34,812 nucleotides of DNA from Clostridiales bacterium (GTDB lineage: Bacteria; Bacillota; Clostridia; Oscillospirales; Oscillospiraceae), in assembly GCA_014799565.1 (NCBI GenBank), contig JAAVHT010000042.1:21088-55899 (forward strand), written 5' to 3'. This document shows, piece after piece, positions 15,485 through 22,233 of this stretch. The position numbers and the translations under genes are program-made. The notes below the pieces were generated by a model. It was not told the origin of the DNA. It worked only from the letters and a program-made list of their open reading frames with translations, and ran no database searches. The first letter of the stretch is position 1. The number at the start of each line of letters is the position of its first letter.

Positions 15485-16522
15485 TTAAGCCTGTTTTCTC
15501 CGTCTCATTTCCGCAGCTGCGCCCACCGCAATCAGAGCGATGGAGCACACCAACATGATCTGGAAAATCAGGGAATTGACCCACGAGACATCCCCGGTGC
15601 CTCGCCGCTCCAGCATATCCCTCACCGAGAAGTAGTCCCAGAACCGGGGCCCGCCCATATCCTCAATGAGCAGGTTGCACAGGGAGTTGTTCACCGGCGT
15701 GGCAAAGCTGGCCAACAGGGCGATCACCCCTGCCTTCAGCCATGGCCCCGCGGGCAGCCAATATATGGCGGCAAAGCCCGCCCACAAAAACGCCGCCCCC
15801 TCCGCTGCCAGCGGGAAGGCAAGGGAGAACAGCCAGTCGCCTCCGGCAAAGATCCAGATCACCGTCAGCAGGAGGAATAGCCACACGGTGAGCACCGCTA
15901 TACACAGCGGTGGGACATACTTTCCATAAAACCGCCAGACCGCCCACCAGCTCCAGGGCAGGGCCAGGCACACCGCCGTGATGGCCAGTCCGCCGATGAT
16001 CCACCAGCCGCCCACATAGATCCAGCAGGACAAAAGCAGGAGGATCAAGCACCCGCTGGCAGCCCCTAGGCAGACCGGCAGTTTGTTCCGCCCCACCAGG
16101 AAGGGCAGATTGGTAAAGCAAAAGGACAGGGCAATGGAGGTGAGTACGATCCAGAACCAGTCCAGCGTATGGAACACCGCCAGATCGCAGATAAAACAGG
16201 TGACCAAAGCAATAATGTAGCTCACGGCAAAAAACCGCCGCGTCCCGGAAACCATCCGCCGCCAGCGGTTGGCGGCCAGCTCCTGGGCATGGGCCTGGTC
16301 ATCGTCACAGGCGGTGAAAAACTCATGTTCCGTGATGTGCAGGGCGGCACAGATGGCGGTGACCATGGATACATCCGGGTAGGACAGCGCCCGCTCCCAT
16401 TTGCTGATGGTGGACTCGGTGACAAATAGCTGCGCGGCCAGCTCTTTCTGGGTCAGCCCCGCCTCCAGCCGTTTTCTGCGGATGTATTCCCCAAAGGATT
16501 TCTTTCCGTCGTTCTCGCTCAT
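15485..16522 (-). CDS. XRE family regulator with a C-terminal multi-pass membrane domain
   Basis: The 345-residue protein begins with a Cro/CI-type helix-turn-helix (residues about 11-66: IRRKRLEAGLTQKELA, FVTESTISKWERALSYPD). A short charged linker follows. The remainder is six to eight hydrophobic segments from residue about 97 on, ending in a basic tail RRRKQA. This architecture, common in Firmicutes, tethers a DNA-binding domain to the membrane and probably senses envelope state or a membrane-soluble signal. AAGGAG nine bases before ATG 16522 supports the start. It is monocistronic with its own promoter and terminator; no obvious target gene adjoins it. The membrane domain family and ligand are unknown. 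Confidence 0.87.
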   Translation of the reverse strand: MSENDGKKSFGEYIRRKRLEAGLTQKELAAQLFVTESTISKWERALSYPDVSMVTAICAALHITEHEFFTACDDDQAHAQELAANRWRRMVSGTRRFFAVSYIIALVTCFICDLAVFHTLDWFWIVLTSIALSFCFTNLPFLVGRNKLPVCLGAASGCLILLLLSCWIYVGGWWIIGGLAITAVCLALPWSWWAVWRFYGKYVPPLCIAVLTVWLFLLLTVIWIFAGGDWLFSLAFPLAAEGAAFLWAGFAAIYWLPAGPWLKAGVIALLASFATPVNNSLCNLLIEDMGGPRFWDYFSVRDMLERRGTGDVSWVNSLIFQIMLVCSIALIAVGAAAEMRRRKQA

Positions 16523-16555
16523 GTGCAGTCACTCCTTCTCGGTGGATATGCCCTC

Positions 16556-16584
16556 ACCCTACCTGTTCCCAGGCAAAAAGTCAA
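16556..16584 (-). promoter_or_regulatory. Probable promoter of the membrane-linked XRE gene
   Basis: Minus strand TTGACT (16584-16579), a 17-base spacer, TAGGGT (16561-16556). The -35 is good and the -10 weak. Confidence 0.45.
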
Positions 16585-16655
16585 GGCTTTTGCCCAAAAA
16601 TCCAACTCGACTGTGAGGAAAGTCGGCCTGTACCAACGGGTTTGGGCCATTGCAC

Positions 16656-16692
16656 AAAAGCAGCGGCCAATGCCTGCACGCACTGGCCGCTG
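16656..16692 (-). terminator. Terminator after the small XRE repressor gene
   Basis: A 9-bp stem (16661-16669 with 16684-16692) begins one base past the stop codon at 16694 and is followed on the minus strand by CTTTTG. Confidence 0.6.
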
Positions 16693-16693
16693 G

Positions 16694-16897
16694 TCAACGC
16701 TTTTCAAATTCATGTCCGGTAATCAAATAGTCGATTGAAACATTGAAGTATTCCGACAGCCGAACCAGCATGGCAAGGGAGGGGTCACGCCTGCCGTTTT
16801 CATAATGGGATAGTGCCTCCCGCGTAATGTTGAGGTCAAGCGCCACGCGCTGCTGGTTCAGCTTCTTCTTTTTTCTGATTTCGCGCAGCCCGACCAT
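16694..16897 (-). CDS. Small XRE family transcriptional repressor
   Basis: A 67-codon frame that is almost entirely a Cro/CI helix-turn-helix: LREIRKKKKLNQQRVALDLNIT then REALSHYENGRRDPSL and the closing FNVSIDYLIT. It has no sensor domain, so it should act as a dimeric DNA-binding repressor. The open frame reaches a TTG at 16915, but that codon lies upstream of the GGGGG ribosome site, so ATG 16897 is the start. It is divergent from the GRAM/PH-like gene at 17042, and two palindromic operators lie between them over both promoters. Autorepression plus control of the neighbour is the natural reading. Confidence 0.87.
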   Translation of the reverse strand: MVGLREIRKKKKLNQQRVALDLNITREALSHYENGRRDPSLAMLVRLSEYFNVSIDYLITGHEFEKR

Positions 16898-16908
16898 GAA
16901 ATTCCCCC

Positions 16909-16959
16909 TTGACAATACAGTAACATATTGTTACAATCAGAATGTTACAATATGTAACA
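16909..16959. promoter_or_regulatory. Divergent promoters with two palindromic XRE operators
   Basis: Two near-identical palindromes, GTAACATATTGTTAC (16920-16934) and TGTTACAATATGTAACA (16943-16959), are centred 24 bases apart. The plus-strand promoter TTGACA (16909-16914), 17 bases, TACAAT (16932-16937) is overlapped by the first. A minus-strand TTGTAA, 17 bases, TATGTT lies across both. Occupancy by the small XRE protein would shut both genes. Confidence 0.75.
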
Positions 16960-17041
16960 CCCAGAACAAGAAGGGGAAAAAGCGGCGTCAGGGCCGCAGA
17001 TTACCTTGCCGCCTGCATTACGACATTGGAGGTAGTTACTT

Positions 17042-17365
17042 ATGGCAAAATTTCAGTTGGCCCCCGGCGAAGCAATGATTGGCAAAGGACAGATGGCGCT
17101 CCATCAAAAGCAGTTTCTCAACACAAAGCCCTTCAGCGGCAATATCTATGTGACCAACCAGCGGGTTTGCTTCTATATCAGCATGATGGGAAAGCCGGAA
17201 ATTGATTTGCCGCTTTCCGGAATCAAAGGCTTTTCTGTGGGAAAGAAGGCCCTGTTCACTGCGGTGACGATCCATAGCCAGACAGGCGAAAACCACGTAC
17301 TTACCGGGTTCCCGGTCAAGAAACTCCAGGACTGGCTGCGGCAGGCAGGCATACAGGAACTCTAA
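17042..17365 (+). CDS. Small GRAM/PH-like domain protein
   Basis: The 107-residue soluble protein matches the general pattern of bacterial GRAM/PH-like domains: GQMALHQKQFLNTKPFSGNIYVTNQRVCFYI near the start (the 'G.lyvTn.Rv.f' signature), then IDLPLSGIKGFSVGKKALFTAVTIHSQTG and a C-terminal helix ending LRQAGIQEL. Such domains often bind membranes or lie beside membrane proteins, but no partner is encoded here. There is no signal peptide or helix for membrane insertion. GGAGG at 17028-17032 supports the ATG. It is driven by a good promoter under the palindromes shared with the small XRE gene, so it is likely the regulated output of that repressor. Function is unknown. Confidence 0.7.
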   Translation: MAKFQLAPGEAMIGKGQMALHQKQFLNTKPFSGNIYVTNQRVCFYISMMGKPEIDLPLSGIKGFSVGKKALFTAVTIHSQTGENHVLTGFPVKKLQDWLRQAGIQEL

Positions 17366-17394
17366 AAGAGCGCCCGGCCATTGGCCGGGCGCTC
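17364..17394 (-). terminator. Terminator for gltX (probably bidirectional)
   Basis: A 12-bp stem (17368-17379 with 17383-17394), loop ATT. On the minus strand it is followed by TTTT (17367-17364). It also lies just after the stop codon of the convergent GRAM/PH-like gene. Confidence 0.75.
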
Positions 17395-17412
17395 CTGTCT
17401 ATCCATAACACG

Positions 17413-18918
17413 TTAGCTCAGCTTTTCCATCCCGATTGCCATCCGCCGCAGGGTCTCGTCCTTACCAAGAATGCGGCAGATCTCCACCGCGCCGCCGGGG
17501 GTGACCGCCTTGCCCGCCGCGGCGATGCGCAGGGGCCACATGAGGGTGGCATTTTTCACCCCCAGCTGTTCCGCCAGCCCCACCAGCGCGCCGTGAATGG
17601 CGTCCTGGCTCCAGTCCGCCAGGGCGGCCAGCACGGGGGCGGTCTGCTTCAGCATTTCCAGGGAGACCTCGCTGGTGGTCTTGGACTTTTTGTTGGTGTA
17701 CAGCTCCACGCCGTACTCGGGCAGGGTATCGAAGAAGTCCACCTTCTCCGGGATGTCGGACAGCTTCTCGCACCGGGCCTGAAGCAGGGCAGCGATGGCG
17801 GCGGCGTCATAGGCTTCGTTTTTCACGGCCTTCCTGATCCACGGCTCCGCCTCCTTGGCGAACTCCTCCGGGGACAGGGAGCGCAGGTAGGTGGCGTTGA
17901 AGTAGTTCAGCTTTTCCATATCGAAGGCGGAGGGGGACTTGGAGATGCCCGCGATGTCAAAGGCCGCAATGAGTTCGTCCATGGTAAAGAACTCCTGCTC
18001 GGCGATGTCGCCGTGGGGAGCCCAGCCCAGCAGGGAGACGTAGTTCACCACCGCCTGGGACAGATAGCCCTGGGCCACCAGATCCTCGTAGGAGGGATCG
18101 CCGTAGCGCTTGGACATCTTGCGCACCGCGCCCGTGGCCGGGTCGCTGAACATCACCGACGAACAGTGGACATAGGTGGGGATCTCCCAGCCGAACGCCT
18201 CATACAGCAGATTATACTTGGGTGCGGAGGACAGGTATTCCGCGCCCCGAACCACGTGGGTGATGCCCATCAGGTGGTCGTCAATGACGTTGGCGAAGTT
18301 GTAGGTGGGCAGACCGTCGGACTTGATGAGGATCTGGTCGTCCAGCTCGGCGTTGTCCACGGTGATGTCGCCGTACACCGCATCCTGGAAGGTGGTGCTG
18401 CCCTCCGGGATGCGCTGGCGGATGACATAGGGCTCCCCGGCGTCCAGCTTGGCCTGGATCTCCTCGGGGGTGAGGGACAGGCAGTGCCGGTCGTACTTGG
18501 CGTTGGGGTCGTCACGGTGCAGCTCCTCCAGCCGCTCCTCCGAACAGAAACAGCGGTAGGCCAGACCCTTCTCAATGAGCAGCTCGGCATACTTGCCATA
18601 CAAATCCCGGCGCTCGGTCTGGATATAGGGGCCCACTGGGCCGCCCACGTCCGGCCCCTCGTCCCAGGTCAGGCCGCACCGGCGCATGGTGGCGTAGATC
18701 ACGTCCACCGCGTCTGCCACCAGCCGGCCCTGGTCGGTGTCCTCAATGCGCAGAATGAATTTGCCCTCCGCGTGGCGGGCAATCAGGTAGGTGTACAGCG
18801 CGGTGCGCAGATTGCCCACGTGCATATAGCCCGTGGGGGAGGGGGCAAACCGGGTGCGCACCTCCCCGTGGGGGATGCGGGATTCCATCTCGTCAAACCA
18901 GGTCTTGTCTATGGACAT
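17413..18918 (-). CDS. gltX: Glutamate--tRNA ligase
   Basis: The 501-residue class I synthetase charges tRNA-Glu (and in many Firmicutes tRNA-Gln as substrate for GatCAB). The HIGH-type motif is HVGN at residues 33-36 within RFAPSPTGYMHVGNLRTALY. KMSKR is at 267-271. A zinc-type cluster is visible as YRCFCSEERL...YDRHC. The helical anticodon-binding domain fills the C-terminal part. ATG 18918 has AGGAGG eight bases upstream. Its leader is unusual: an identical RBS-ATG lies 83 bases upstream, with a hairpin and a short ORF between. A consensus promoter and a terminator frame it as a single-gene unit. Confidence 0.96.
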   Translation of the reverse strand: MSIDKTWFDEMESRIPHGEVRTRFAPSPTGYMHVGNLRTALYTYLIARHAEGKFILRIEDTDQGRLVADAVDVIYATMRRCGLTWDEGPDVGGPVGPYIQTERRDLYGKYAELLIEKGLAYRCFCSEERLEELHRDDPNAKYDRHCLSLTPEEIQAKLDAGEPYVIRQRIPEGSTTFQDAVYGDITVDNAELDDQILIKSDGLPTYNFANVIDDHLMGITHVVRGAEYLSSAPKYNLLYEAFGWEIPTYVHCSSVMFSDPATGAVRKMSKRYGDPSYEDLVAQGYLSQAVVNYVSLLGWAPHGDIAEQEFFTMDELIAAFDIAGISKSPSAFDMEKLNYFNATYLRSLSPEEFAKEAEPWIRKAVKNEAYDAAAIAALLQARCEKLSDIPEKVDFFDTLPEYGVELYTNKKSKTTSEVSLEMLKQTAPVLAALADWSQDAIHGALVGLAEQLGVKNATLMWPLRIAAAGKAVTPGGAVEICRILGKDETLRRMAIGMEKLS

Positions 18919-19001
18919 GGTGAAAACCTCCTGATCACATTATTTCGTTCTGTTCCCCCCCGCCGGAAGGCGGGGGGGAACAGAGCGGTTTGACCTGCCA
19001 T
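18909..19001 (-). CDS. Possible 30-residue leader peptide overlapping the gltX start
   Basis: ATG 19001 is preceded by the same 16 bases (GGAGGTTTTCACCATG) that precede gltX. The frame runs 30 codons through the leader hairpin and stops with TAG at 18911-18909, ten bases inside gltX in another frame. Ribosomes finishing it would open the hairpin and arrive at the gltX start. The peptide is Pro/Arg/Gly-rich with one Glu codon, so classic glutamate attenuation is unlikely. Conservation in relatives is the test; it could be an accident of a local duplication. Confidence 0.4.
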   Translation of the reverse strand: MAGQTALFPPAFRRGGTERNNVIRRFSPCP

Positions 19002-19014
19002 GGTGAAAACCTCC
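18916..19014 (-). repeat. 16-base direct repeat carrying RBS and ATG, flanking a hairpin
   Basis: The 16-base unit occurs at 18916-18931 and 18999-19014. Between them lies a perfect 15-bp stem (18950-18964 with 18969-18983, loop GGAA) with seven consecutive C/G pairs. The hairpin has no T tail, so it is not a normal terminator. Confidence 0.85.
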
Positions 19015-19034
19015 AAATCAAATCATGTGGCACC

Positions 19035-19063
19035 ATTATAAAAGGTAATAGGCTTTTTTTCAA
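19035..19063 (-). promoter_or_regulatory. Consensus promoter of gltX
   Basis: Minus strand TTGAAA (19063-19058), a 17-base spacer, perfect TATAAT (19040-19035). The transcript would start near 19028 and include both copies of the RBS-ATG repeat. Confidence 0.88.
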
Positions 19064-19068
19064 GAGGC

Positions 19069-19095
19069 AAAACAAACGCCGCCCTTGCGGGCGGC
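19069..19095 (-). terminator. Terminator upstream of the gltX promoter
   Basis: A perfect 7-bp GC stem (19078-19084 with 19089-19095), loop TTGC on the plus strand. On the minus strand it is followed by GTTTGTTTT. It ends the unit upstream, either the exported hypothetical gene or a separate small RNA. Confidence 0.72.
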
Positions 19096-19313
19096 TGAAC
19101 GGAGCCTGATTGGGGCTTCGGGATGCTTGGTCCGGGGGGCTCCGGCTGTTGCCGGAGCAGCCCCGGTTAAAAGAGAGAAGAGAATGCAGCGCACTGTCTG
19201 GCTTTCCTTCCTGACAAGAACAGTGTACCACAAAGCCCACAAAGAAACCAGGGATAATTTGCGAAAATTTTGTTAAATATCTATGAATTCATAATCATCA
19301 AAACTGCTGGAGA
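19096..19313 (-). other. Non-coding stretch, possible small structured RNA or long 3' UTR
   Basis: No credible ORF lies here. On the minus strand an extended -10 (TGGTACACT near 19225) with a poor -35 precedes a perfect 8-bp hairpin (19139-19146 with 19151-19158) and then the 19069-19095 terminator. It lacks the SRP RNA core. A small RNA or simply the 3' UTR of the 19314 gene are both possible. Confidence 0.3.
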
Positions 19314-19829
19314 TTACTGGATGGAATAGGGCCCCCGGGCCAGCACCCGCACCGTGCCCGACGTGGCGGTGACCCGCCGGGTGCTGATGGTAACCATATA
19401 CAGATGGTTGGTGACCAGGGCCTGTCCATTGCCCAGCACGGAGCCGGAGGTGGTGTCGATCAGGCCCACGCTGTCGGCGGAGCCGCACACGGTGGTGCCG
19501 ACGCGCAGCATGACCTCGCACCCCACGTCCCCCACCAGGGACTGCCCCTGGGTCAGGGTGACCACGGTAAACACGCTGCCCGCGCTGGTGGAGGCGCTGT
19601 TTCCGCCGTGCCCGGCCAGGATATTATTCAGCGACTGCTCCATCTCCGCCTTGCGCTCGTTGACGGTCTGATCCACCATGGTCTTTACCTGGTTGGTAAA
19701 GGTGCCGTTGAGGTAGCTCAGCGTGACCAGGGGGTCGTTTTGCCCGCCGGCGCCGGTGTTGGCGGCGTAGGCCACGGTGAGCAGGAAGCAGACGCAGGCC
19801 GCCGCCGCGGCGATCTTTAACTTTCTCAT
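19314..19829 (-). CDS. Exported hypothetical protein
   Basis: A 171-residue protein with a clear N-terminal signal sequence (MRKLK, hydrophobic run, cleavage plausible after AYAA). A helical, possibly coiled-coil stretch follows around residues 45-70 (VKTMVDQTVNERKAEMEQSLNNIL), then a Ser/Gly linker and a beta-rich C-terminal half. I do not recognise the family. GGAGG six bases before the ATG supports the start. It lies downstream of the mazF-type gene, separated by about 120 bases with two hairpins, so co-transcription is uncertain. Localisation outside the membrane is inferred only from the signal sequence. Confidence 0.72.
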   Translation of the reverse strand: MRKLKIAAAAACVCFLLTVAYAANTGAGGQNDPLVTLSYLNGTFTNQVKTMVDQTVNERKAEMEQSLNNILAGHGGNSASTSAGSVFTVVTLTQGQSLVGDVGCEVMLRVGTTVCGSADSVGLIDTTSGSVLGNGQALVTNHLYMVTISTRRVTATSGTVRVLARGPYSIQ

Positions 19830-19850
19830 ATGTAACCTCCGTGTTCCGTG

Positions 19851-19938
19851 CCCCCGTCCAGTCCCGGTAATGGGGCTGGACGGGGGATGCGCTTCTTCTT
19901 TGTCACGCTGCGAAGCGGCCAGGATGTTCGGCCGCTTC
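19851..19938. other. Two hairpins between the mazF-type gene and the exported hypothetical gene
   Basis: A 15-bp stem with one wobble position (19851-19865 with 19872-19886) and a 9-bp stem (19912-19920 with 19930-19938). Neither has a good T tail on the minus strand. They may partially separate the two genes. Confidence 0.45.
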
Positions 19939-19949
19939 TCCGCGCTTCT

Positions 19950-20315
19950 TTAGACAAGTCGTTCCGGGCTCAGGCCGAAGCTGACGGCAATGGCGCTGTC
20001 CACCCGCCGCATCACTTGGTCGTCCACCCTTCCCATGTGCTCCCGCAGCCGCTTTTTGTCCAGGGTGCGGATCTGCTCCAGCAGGACCACCGAGTCCTTG
20101 GGCAGGCCGCAGCTATGGGAGGCCAGGGTGATATGGGTGGGCAGACGGGCCTTGCCCGTTTGGGAGGTGATCGCCGCCGCGATCACCGTGGGGCTGTGTT
20201 TATTGCCGGTGTCGTTCTGGACGATGAGCACCGGGCGGACGCCGCCCTGCTCACTGCCCACCACCGGGCTTAAGTCCGCGTAAAAAATGTCGCCGCGTTT
20301 GACGCTATTGTCCAC
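19950..20315 (-). CDS. ndoA: PemK/MazF family endoribonuclease toxin, no adjacent antitoxin
   Basis: The 121-residue protein matches the MazF/NdoA fold: [29 protein letters not shown] carries the conserved G-x-E-Q-x-G-x-R-P loop with the active-site arginine. Further on are [26 protein letters not shown] and the C-terminal helix. MazF enzymes cut mRNA at short sequences. In Bacillus the order is ydcC-alr-ndoAI-ndoA. Here alr precedes this gene, but the 158-base gap has no frame for the NdoAI antitoxin. The start is GTG 20315 with a distant GGAG. Either an antitoxin is encoded elsewhere or the protein works without one. Confidence 0.9.
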   Translation of the reverse strand: MDNSVKRGDIFYADLSPVVGSEQGGVRPVLIVQNDTGNKHSPTVIAAAITSQTGKARLPTHITLASHSCGLPKDSVVLLEQIRTLDKKRLREHMGRVDDQVMRRVDSAIAVSFGLSPERLV

Positions 20316-20473
20316 AGGATCTCACACTCCGCCGGATATAGTGCCCGTCTACGCTTATGTAGACCGGGTACTATCATTCTCCCACGGGGCGGCGGCTTTT
20401 ATACCGTCCTGGCAGGGAAAAACCGCCGCGGCTCGCCGCCGGCCTTTTCTCGCCAGCGGGCTCCCTGACTATC
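20316..20473 (-). other. alr-mazF intergenic gap without an antitoxin gene
   Basis: The gap holds no antitoxin-like frame. It contains a GTCTAC-GCTTAT-GTAGAC hairpin (20347-20364) and, on the minus strand, a TATAAA at about 20403-20398 that could be a -10 for a separate mazF promoter, though no good -35 is seen. Confidence 0.45.
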
Positions 20474-21616
20474 CTATGCGTCCTTGTAGATTCTTGGCAC
20501 TCTGGGGGCGACGGCACACAGCAGTTCGTACGAGATGGTGCCCGCCAGTTCGGCGTGGCGCTCCACCGGCAGGTGGGGGCCGAACACCTCCGCCACGTCG
20601 CCGGGGCGGACATTGGCGGATTCGTCCAGGCCGATCATGCACATATCCATGCACACCCGGCCCATGATGGGGCGGGGCCGGCCATCCAGCCAAACAGAGC
20701 CCTCATTGGACAGCGCCCGGTGCAGGCCGTCGGCGTAGCCGATGGGCAGCACCGCCGTCCGTCCGCCCTCCGGGCCGAAGCTGGCCGTGCAGCCGTAGCT
20801 CACCGGGGTGTTTTCCGGGAAATCCCGCACCGCCGCCACCCGGCTGTACAGCGACATCACCGGCTTCAAACCGGGCCCGTCCAGCCCTTCACAGGAGGGA
20901 TCCGGATAGCAGCCGTACAGGGCAATGCCGGGGCGGATCATATCCATGTGTGTACAAGGATAGTTTAACACAGCGGCGCTGGCCGCGCAATGGCGAATTT
21001 CAAAGGCTCGACCGTATTTTCCCCTCAACTCCTCCAGCACGTCCAAAAACCGGGTGAACTGGAGCATGGTGTATTCCTCGTCCCCGTCGGCGTTGGCGAA
21101 GTGGGTGAAAATGCCCTCCGGCTCCAGATGGGGCAGGGCGCACAACGCCGCGATCTCCTTTGCCGCCCCCTCGGGGTCGTGATCCAGCACCCCCAGGCGG
21201 CTCATGCCAGTATCCACCTTCAGGTGGATACGTGCCCGCTTGCCCGCCGCTCCGGCGGCCTCGGACAGCGCCTTTGCCAACTCCGGGGTGAACACCGCCT
21301 GGGTCACGTCCAGCTCCACCGCCTCCGCGGCCAGCGCCGGGTGGGTGTAGCCCAAAACGAGGATGGGGGCGGTGATGCCCGCCTGCCGAAGCTGGTGGGC
21401 CTCGTCCAGGCAGGCCACCGCCAGATAGTCCGCCCCCAGCTCCACCAGCCGCCGGGCCACCGGGATGGCGCCGTGGCCGTAGCCGTTGGCCTTCACGGTG
21501 CCCAAAAATTTGCTGTCGGGCGCGCAGGCGCGCAGATCCCGGTAGTTGTGCTCCAGATTGCCCAGGCTGATCTCAGCCCAGGTTCGTGTGGTATCACGTG
21601 TTGTCTCCCGTGTCAT
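20474..21616 (-). CDS. alr: Alanine racemase
   Basis: The 380-residue PLP enzyme interconverts L- and D-alanine for peptidoglycan. The PLP lysine is K42 in VKANGYGHG, and the second catalytic base is Y274 in PVSYGCTASF. The N-terminal TIM barrel and C-terminal beta domain have normal lengths (RTWAEISLGNLEHNYRDLR is the usual opening). ATG 21616 lies 23 bases inside the upstream lipoprotein gene, with GGAG about ten bases away, so the two are translated from one mRNA. It is the third gene of the reverse-strand nnr-lipoprotein-alr operon. Confidence 0.96.
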   Translation of the reverse strand: MTRETTRDTTRTWAEISLGNLEHNYRDLRACAPDSKFLGTVKANGYGHGAIPVARRLVELGADYLAVACLDEAHQLRQAGITAPILVLGYTHPALAAEAVELDVTQAVFTPELAKALSEAAGAAGKRARIHLKVDTGMSRLGVLDHDPEGAAKEIAALCALPHLEPEGIFTHFANADGDEEYTMLQFTRFLDVLEELRGKYGRAFEIRHCAASAAVLNYPCTHMDMIRPGIALYGCYPDPSCEGLDGPGLKPVMSLYSRVAAVRDFPENTPVSYGCTASFGPEGGRTAVLPIGYADGLHRALSNEGSVWLDGRPRPIMGRVCMDMCMIGLDESANVRPGDVAEVFGPHLPVERHAELAGTISYELLCAVAPRVPRIYKDA

Positions 21617-22214
21617 CTTGTTTCAACTCCGTTGTGAAATTGCTGACGCTCGCCGTCAGCACTGTCTCTCCGGCCACGCTCACCTCGGCCCGCAGCAGGG
21701 CGCGGCTGGCCCGGTTAAAGGTGAGCAGGAACTGGGTGCCCGTGTTGGCCTCCAGCTCCGGATCCTGGAAGGAGATTTGAAGGTACTCGCCGTTCTCCCC
21801 GGCCCAAACGCATTTTGCCATGTAGCCCTTCTCGATCTGCTCCATGAGGGCGGGGACGGCGGACACCGGGGTCAGCCCCGCCCCGTCCAGCAGGCCCAGG
21901 GACAGCCCCGCGCCGTCGTACTCCAGCACGGTCTCTCCCTCCGCGATGCGGGCGGTGATGCCGGCCAGCAGTTCCGGGGCGGTGACGGTGAGCACTGTTT
22001 CCCCCTCCCGCTGCCAGCTTGCGTCCAGGGTGAAATCGTACACCGCCTCGCTGTAGCATACGGATATGTCCACCGTGGCCGACCAGCCGGACAGCGCCTG
22101 ATATTCTTCCCGGAGGGCCAGCGCCGCCTCCTCCGGGGTCTCCGCCGCCGTCCCGGCCTTACAGCCGGACAGCAGCAGGGTCATCATCAGTACACAAGCC
22201 GTCAACTTGCGCAC
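21594..22214 (-). CDS. Lipoprotein of LolA/YdcC-like type
   Basis: A 206-residue lipoprotein. The signal peptide MRKLTACVLMMTLLLSGC ends in lipobox LSGC with Cys18. The mature part is a beta-rich domain (ATVDISVCYSEAVYDFTLDASWQREGETVLTVTAPELLAGITARIAEGE) of the kind seen in LolA-like outer-surface lipoproteins. Position between nnr and alr corresponds to ydcC in Bacillus operons, which supports a YdcC-like identity although residue similarity was not tested. The start is a GTG behind AGGAGG. It lies 19 bases after nnr and overlaps alr by 23 bases. Molecular role is unknown; an envelope function tied to D-Ala supply is speculation. Confidence 0.78.
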   Translation of the reverse strand: MRKLTACVLMMTLLLSGCKAGTAAETPEEAALALREEYQALSGWSATVDISVCYSEAVYDFTLDASWQREGETVLTVTAPELLAGITARIAEGETVLEYDGAGLSLGLLDGAGLTPVSAVPALMEQIEKGYMAKCVWAGENGEYLQISFQDPELEANTGTQFLLTFNRASRALLRAEVSVAGETVLTASVSNFTTELKQDDTGDNT

Positions 22215-22233
22215 TTCTTAGATTCCTCCTCGT

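Noticed and set aside
19190-19250. GTCAGGAAGGAAAGCC-like string on the minus strand resembling the SRP RNA core
   Set aside because: The essential UCCGG part and the paired GCAGCC context are missing, so an SRP RNA call is not supported.
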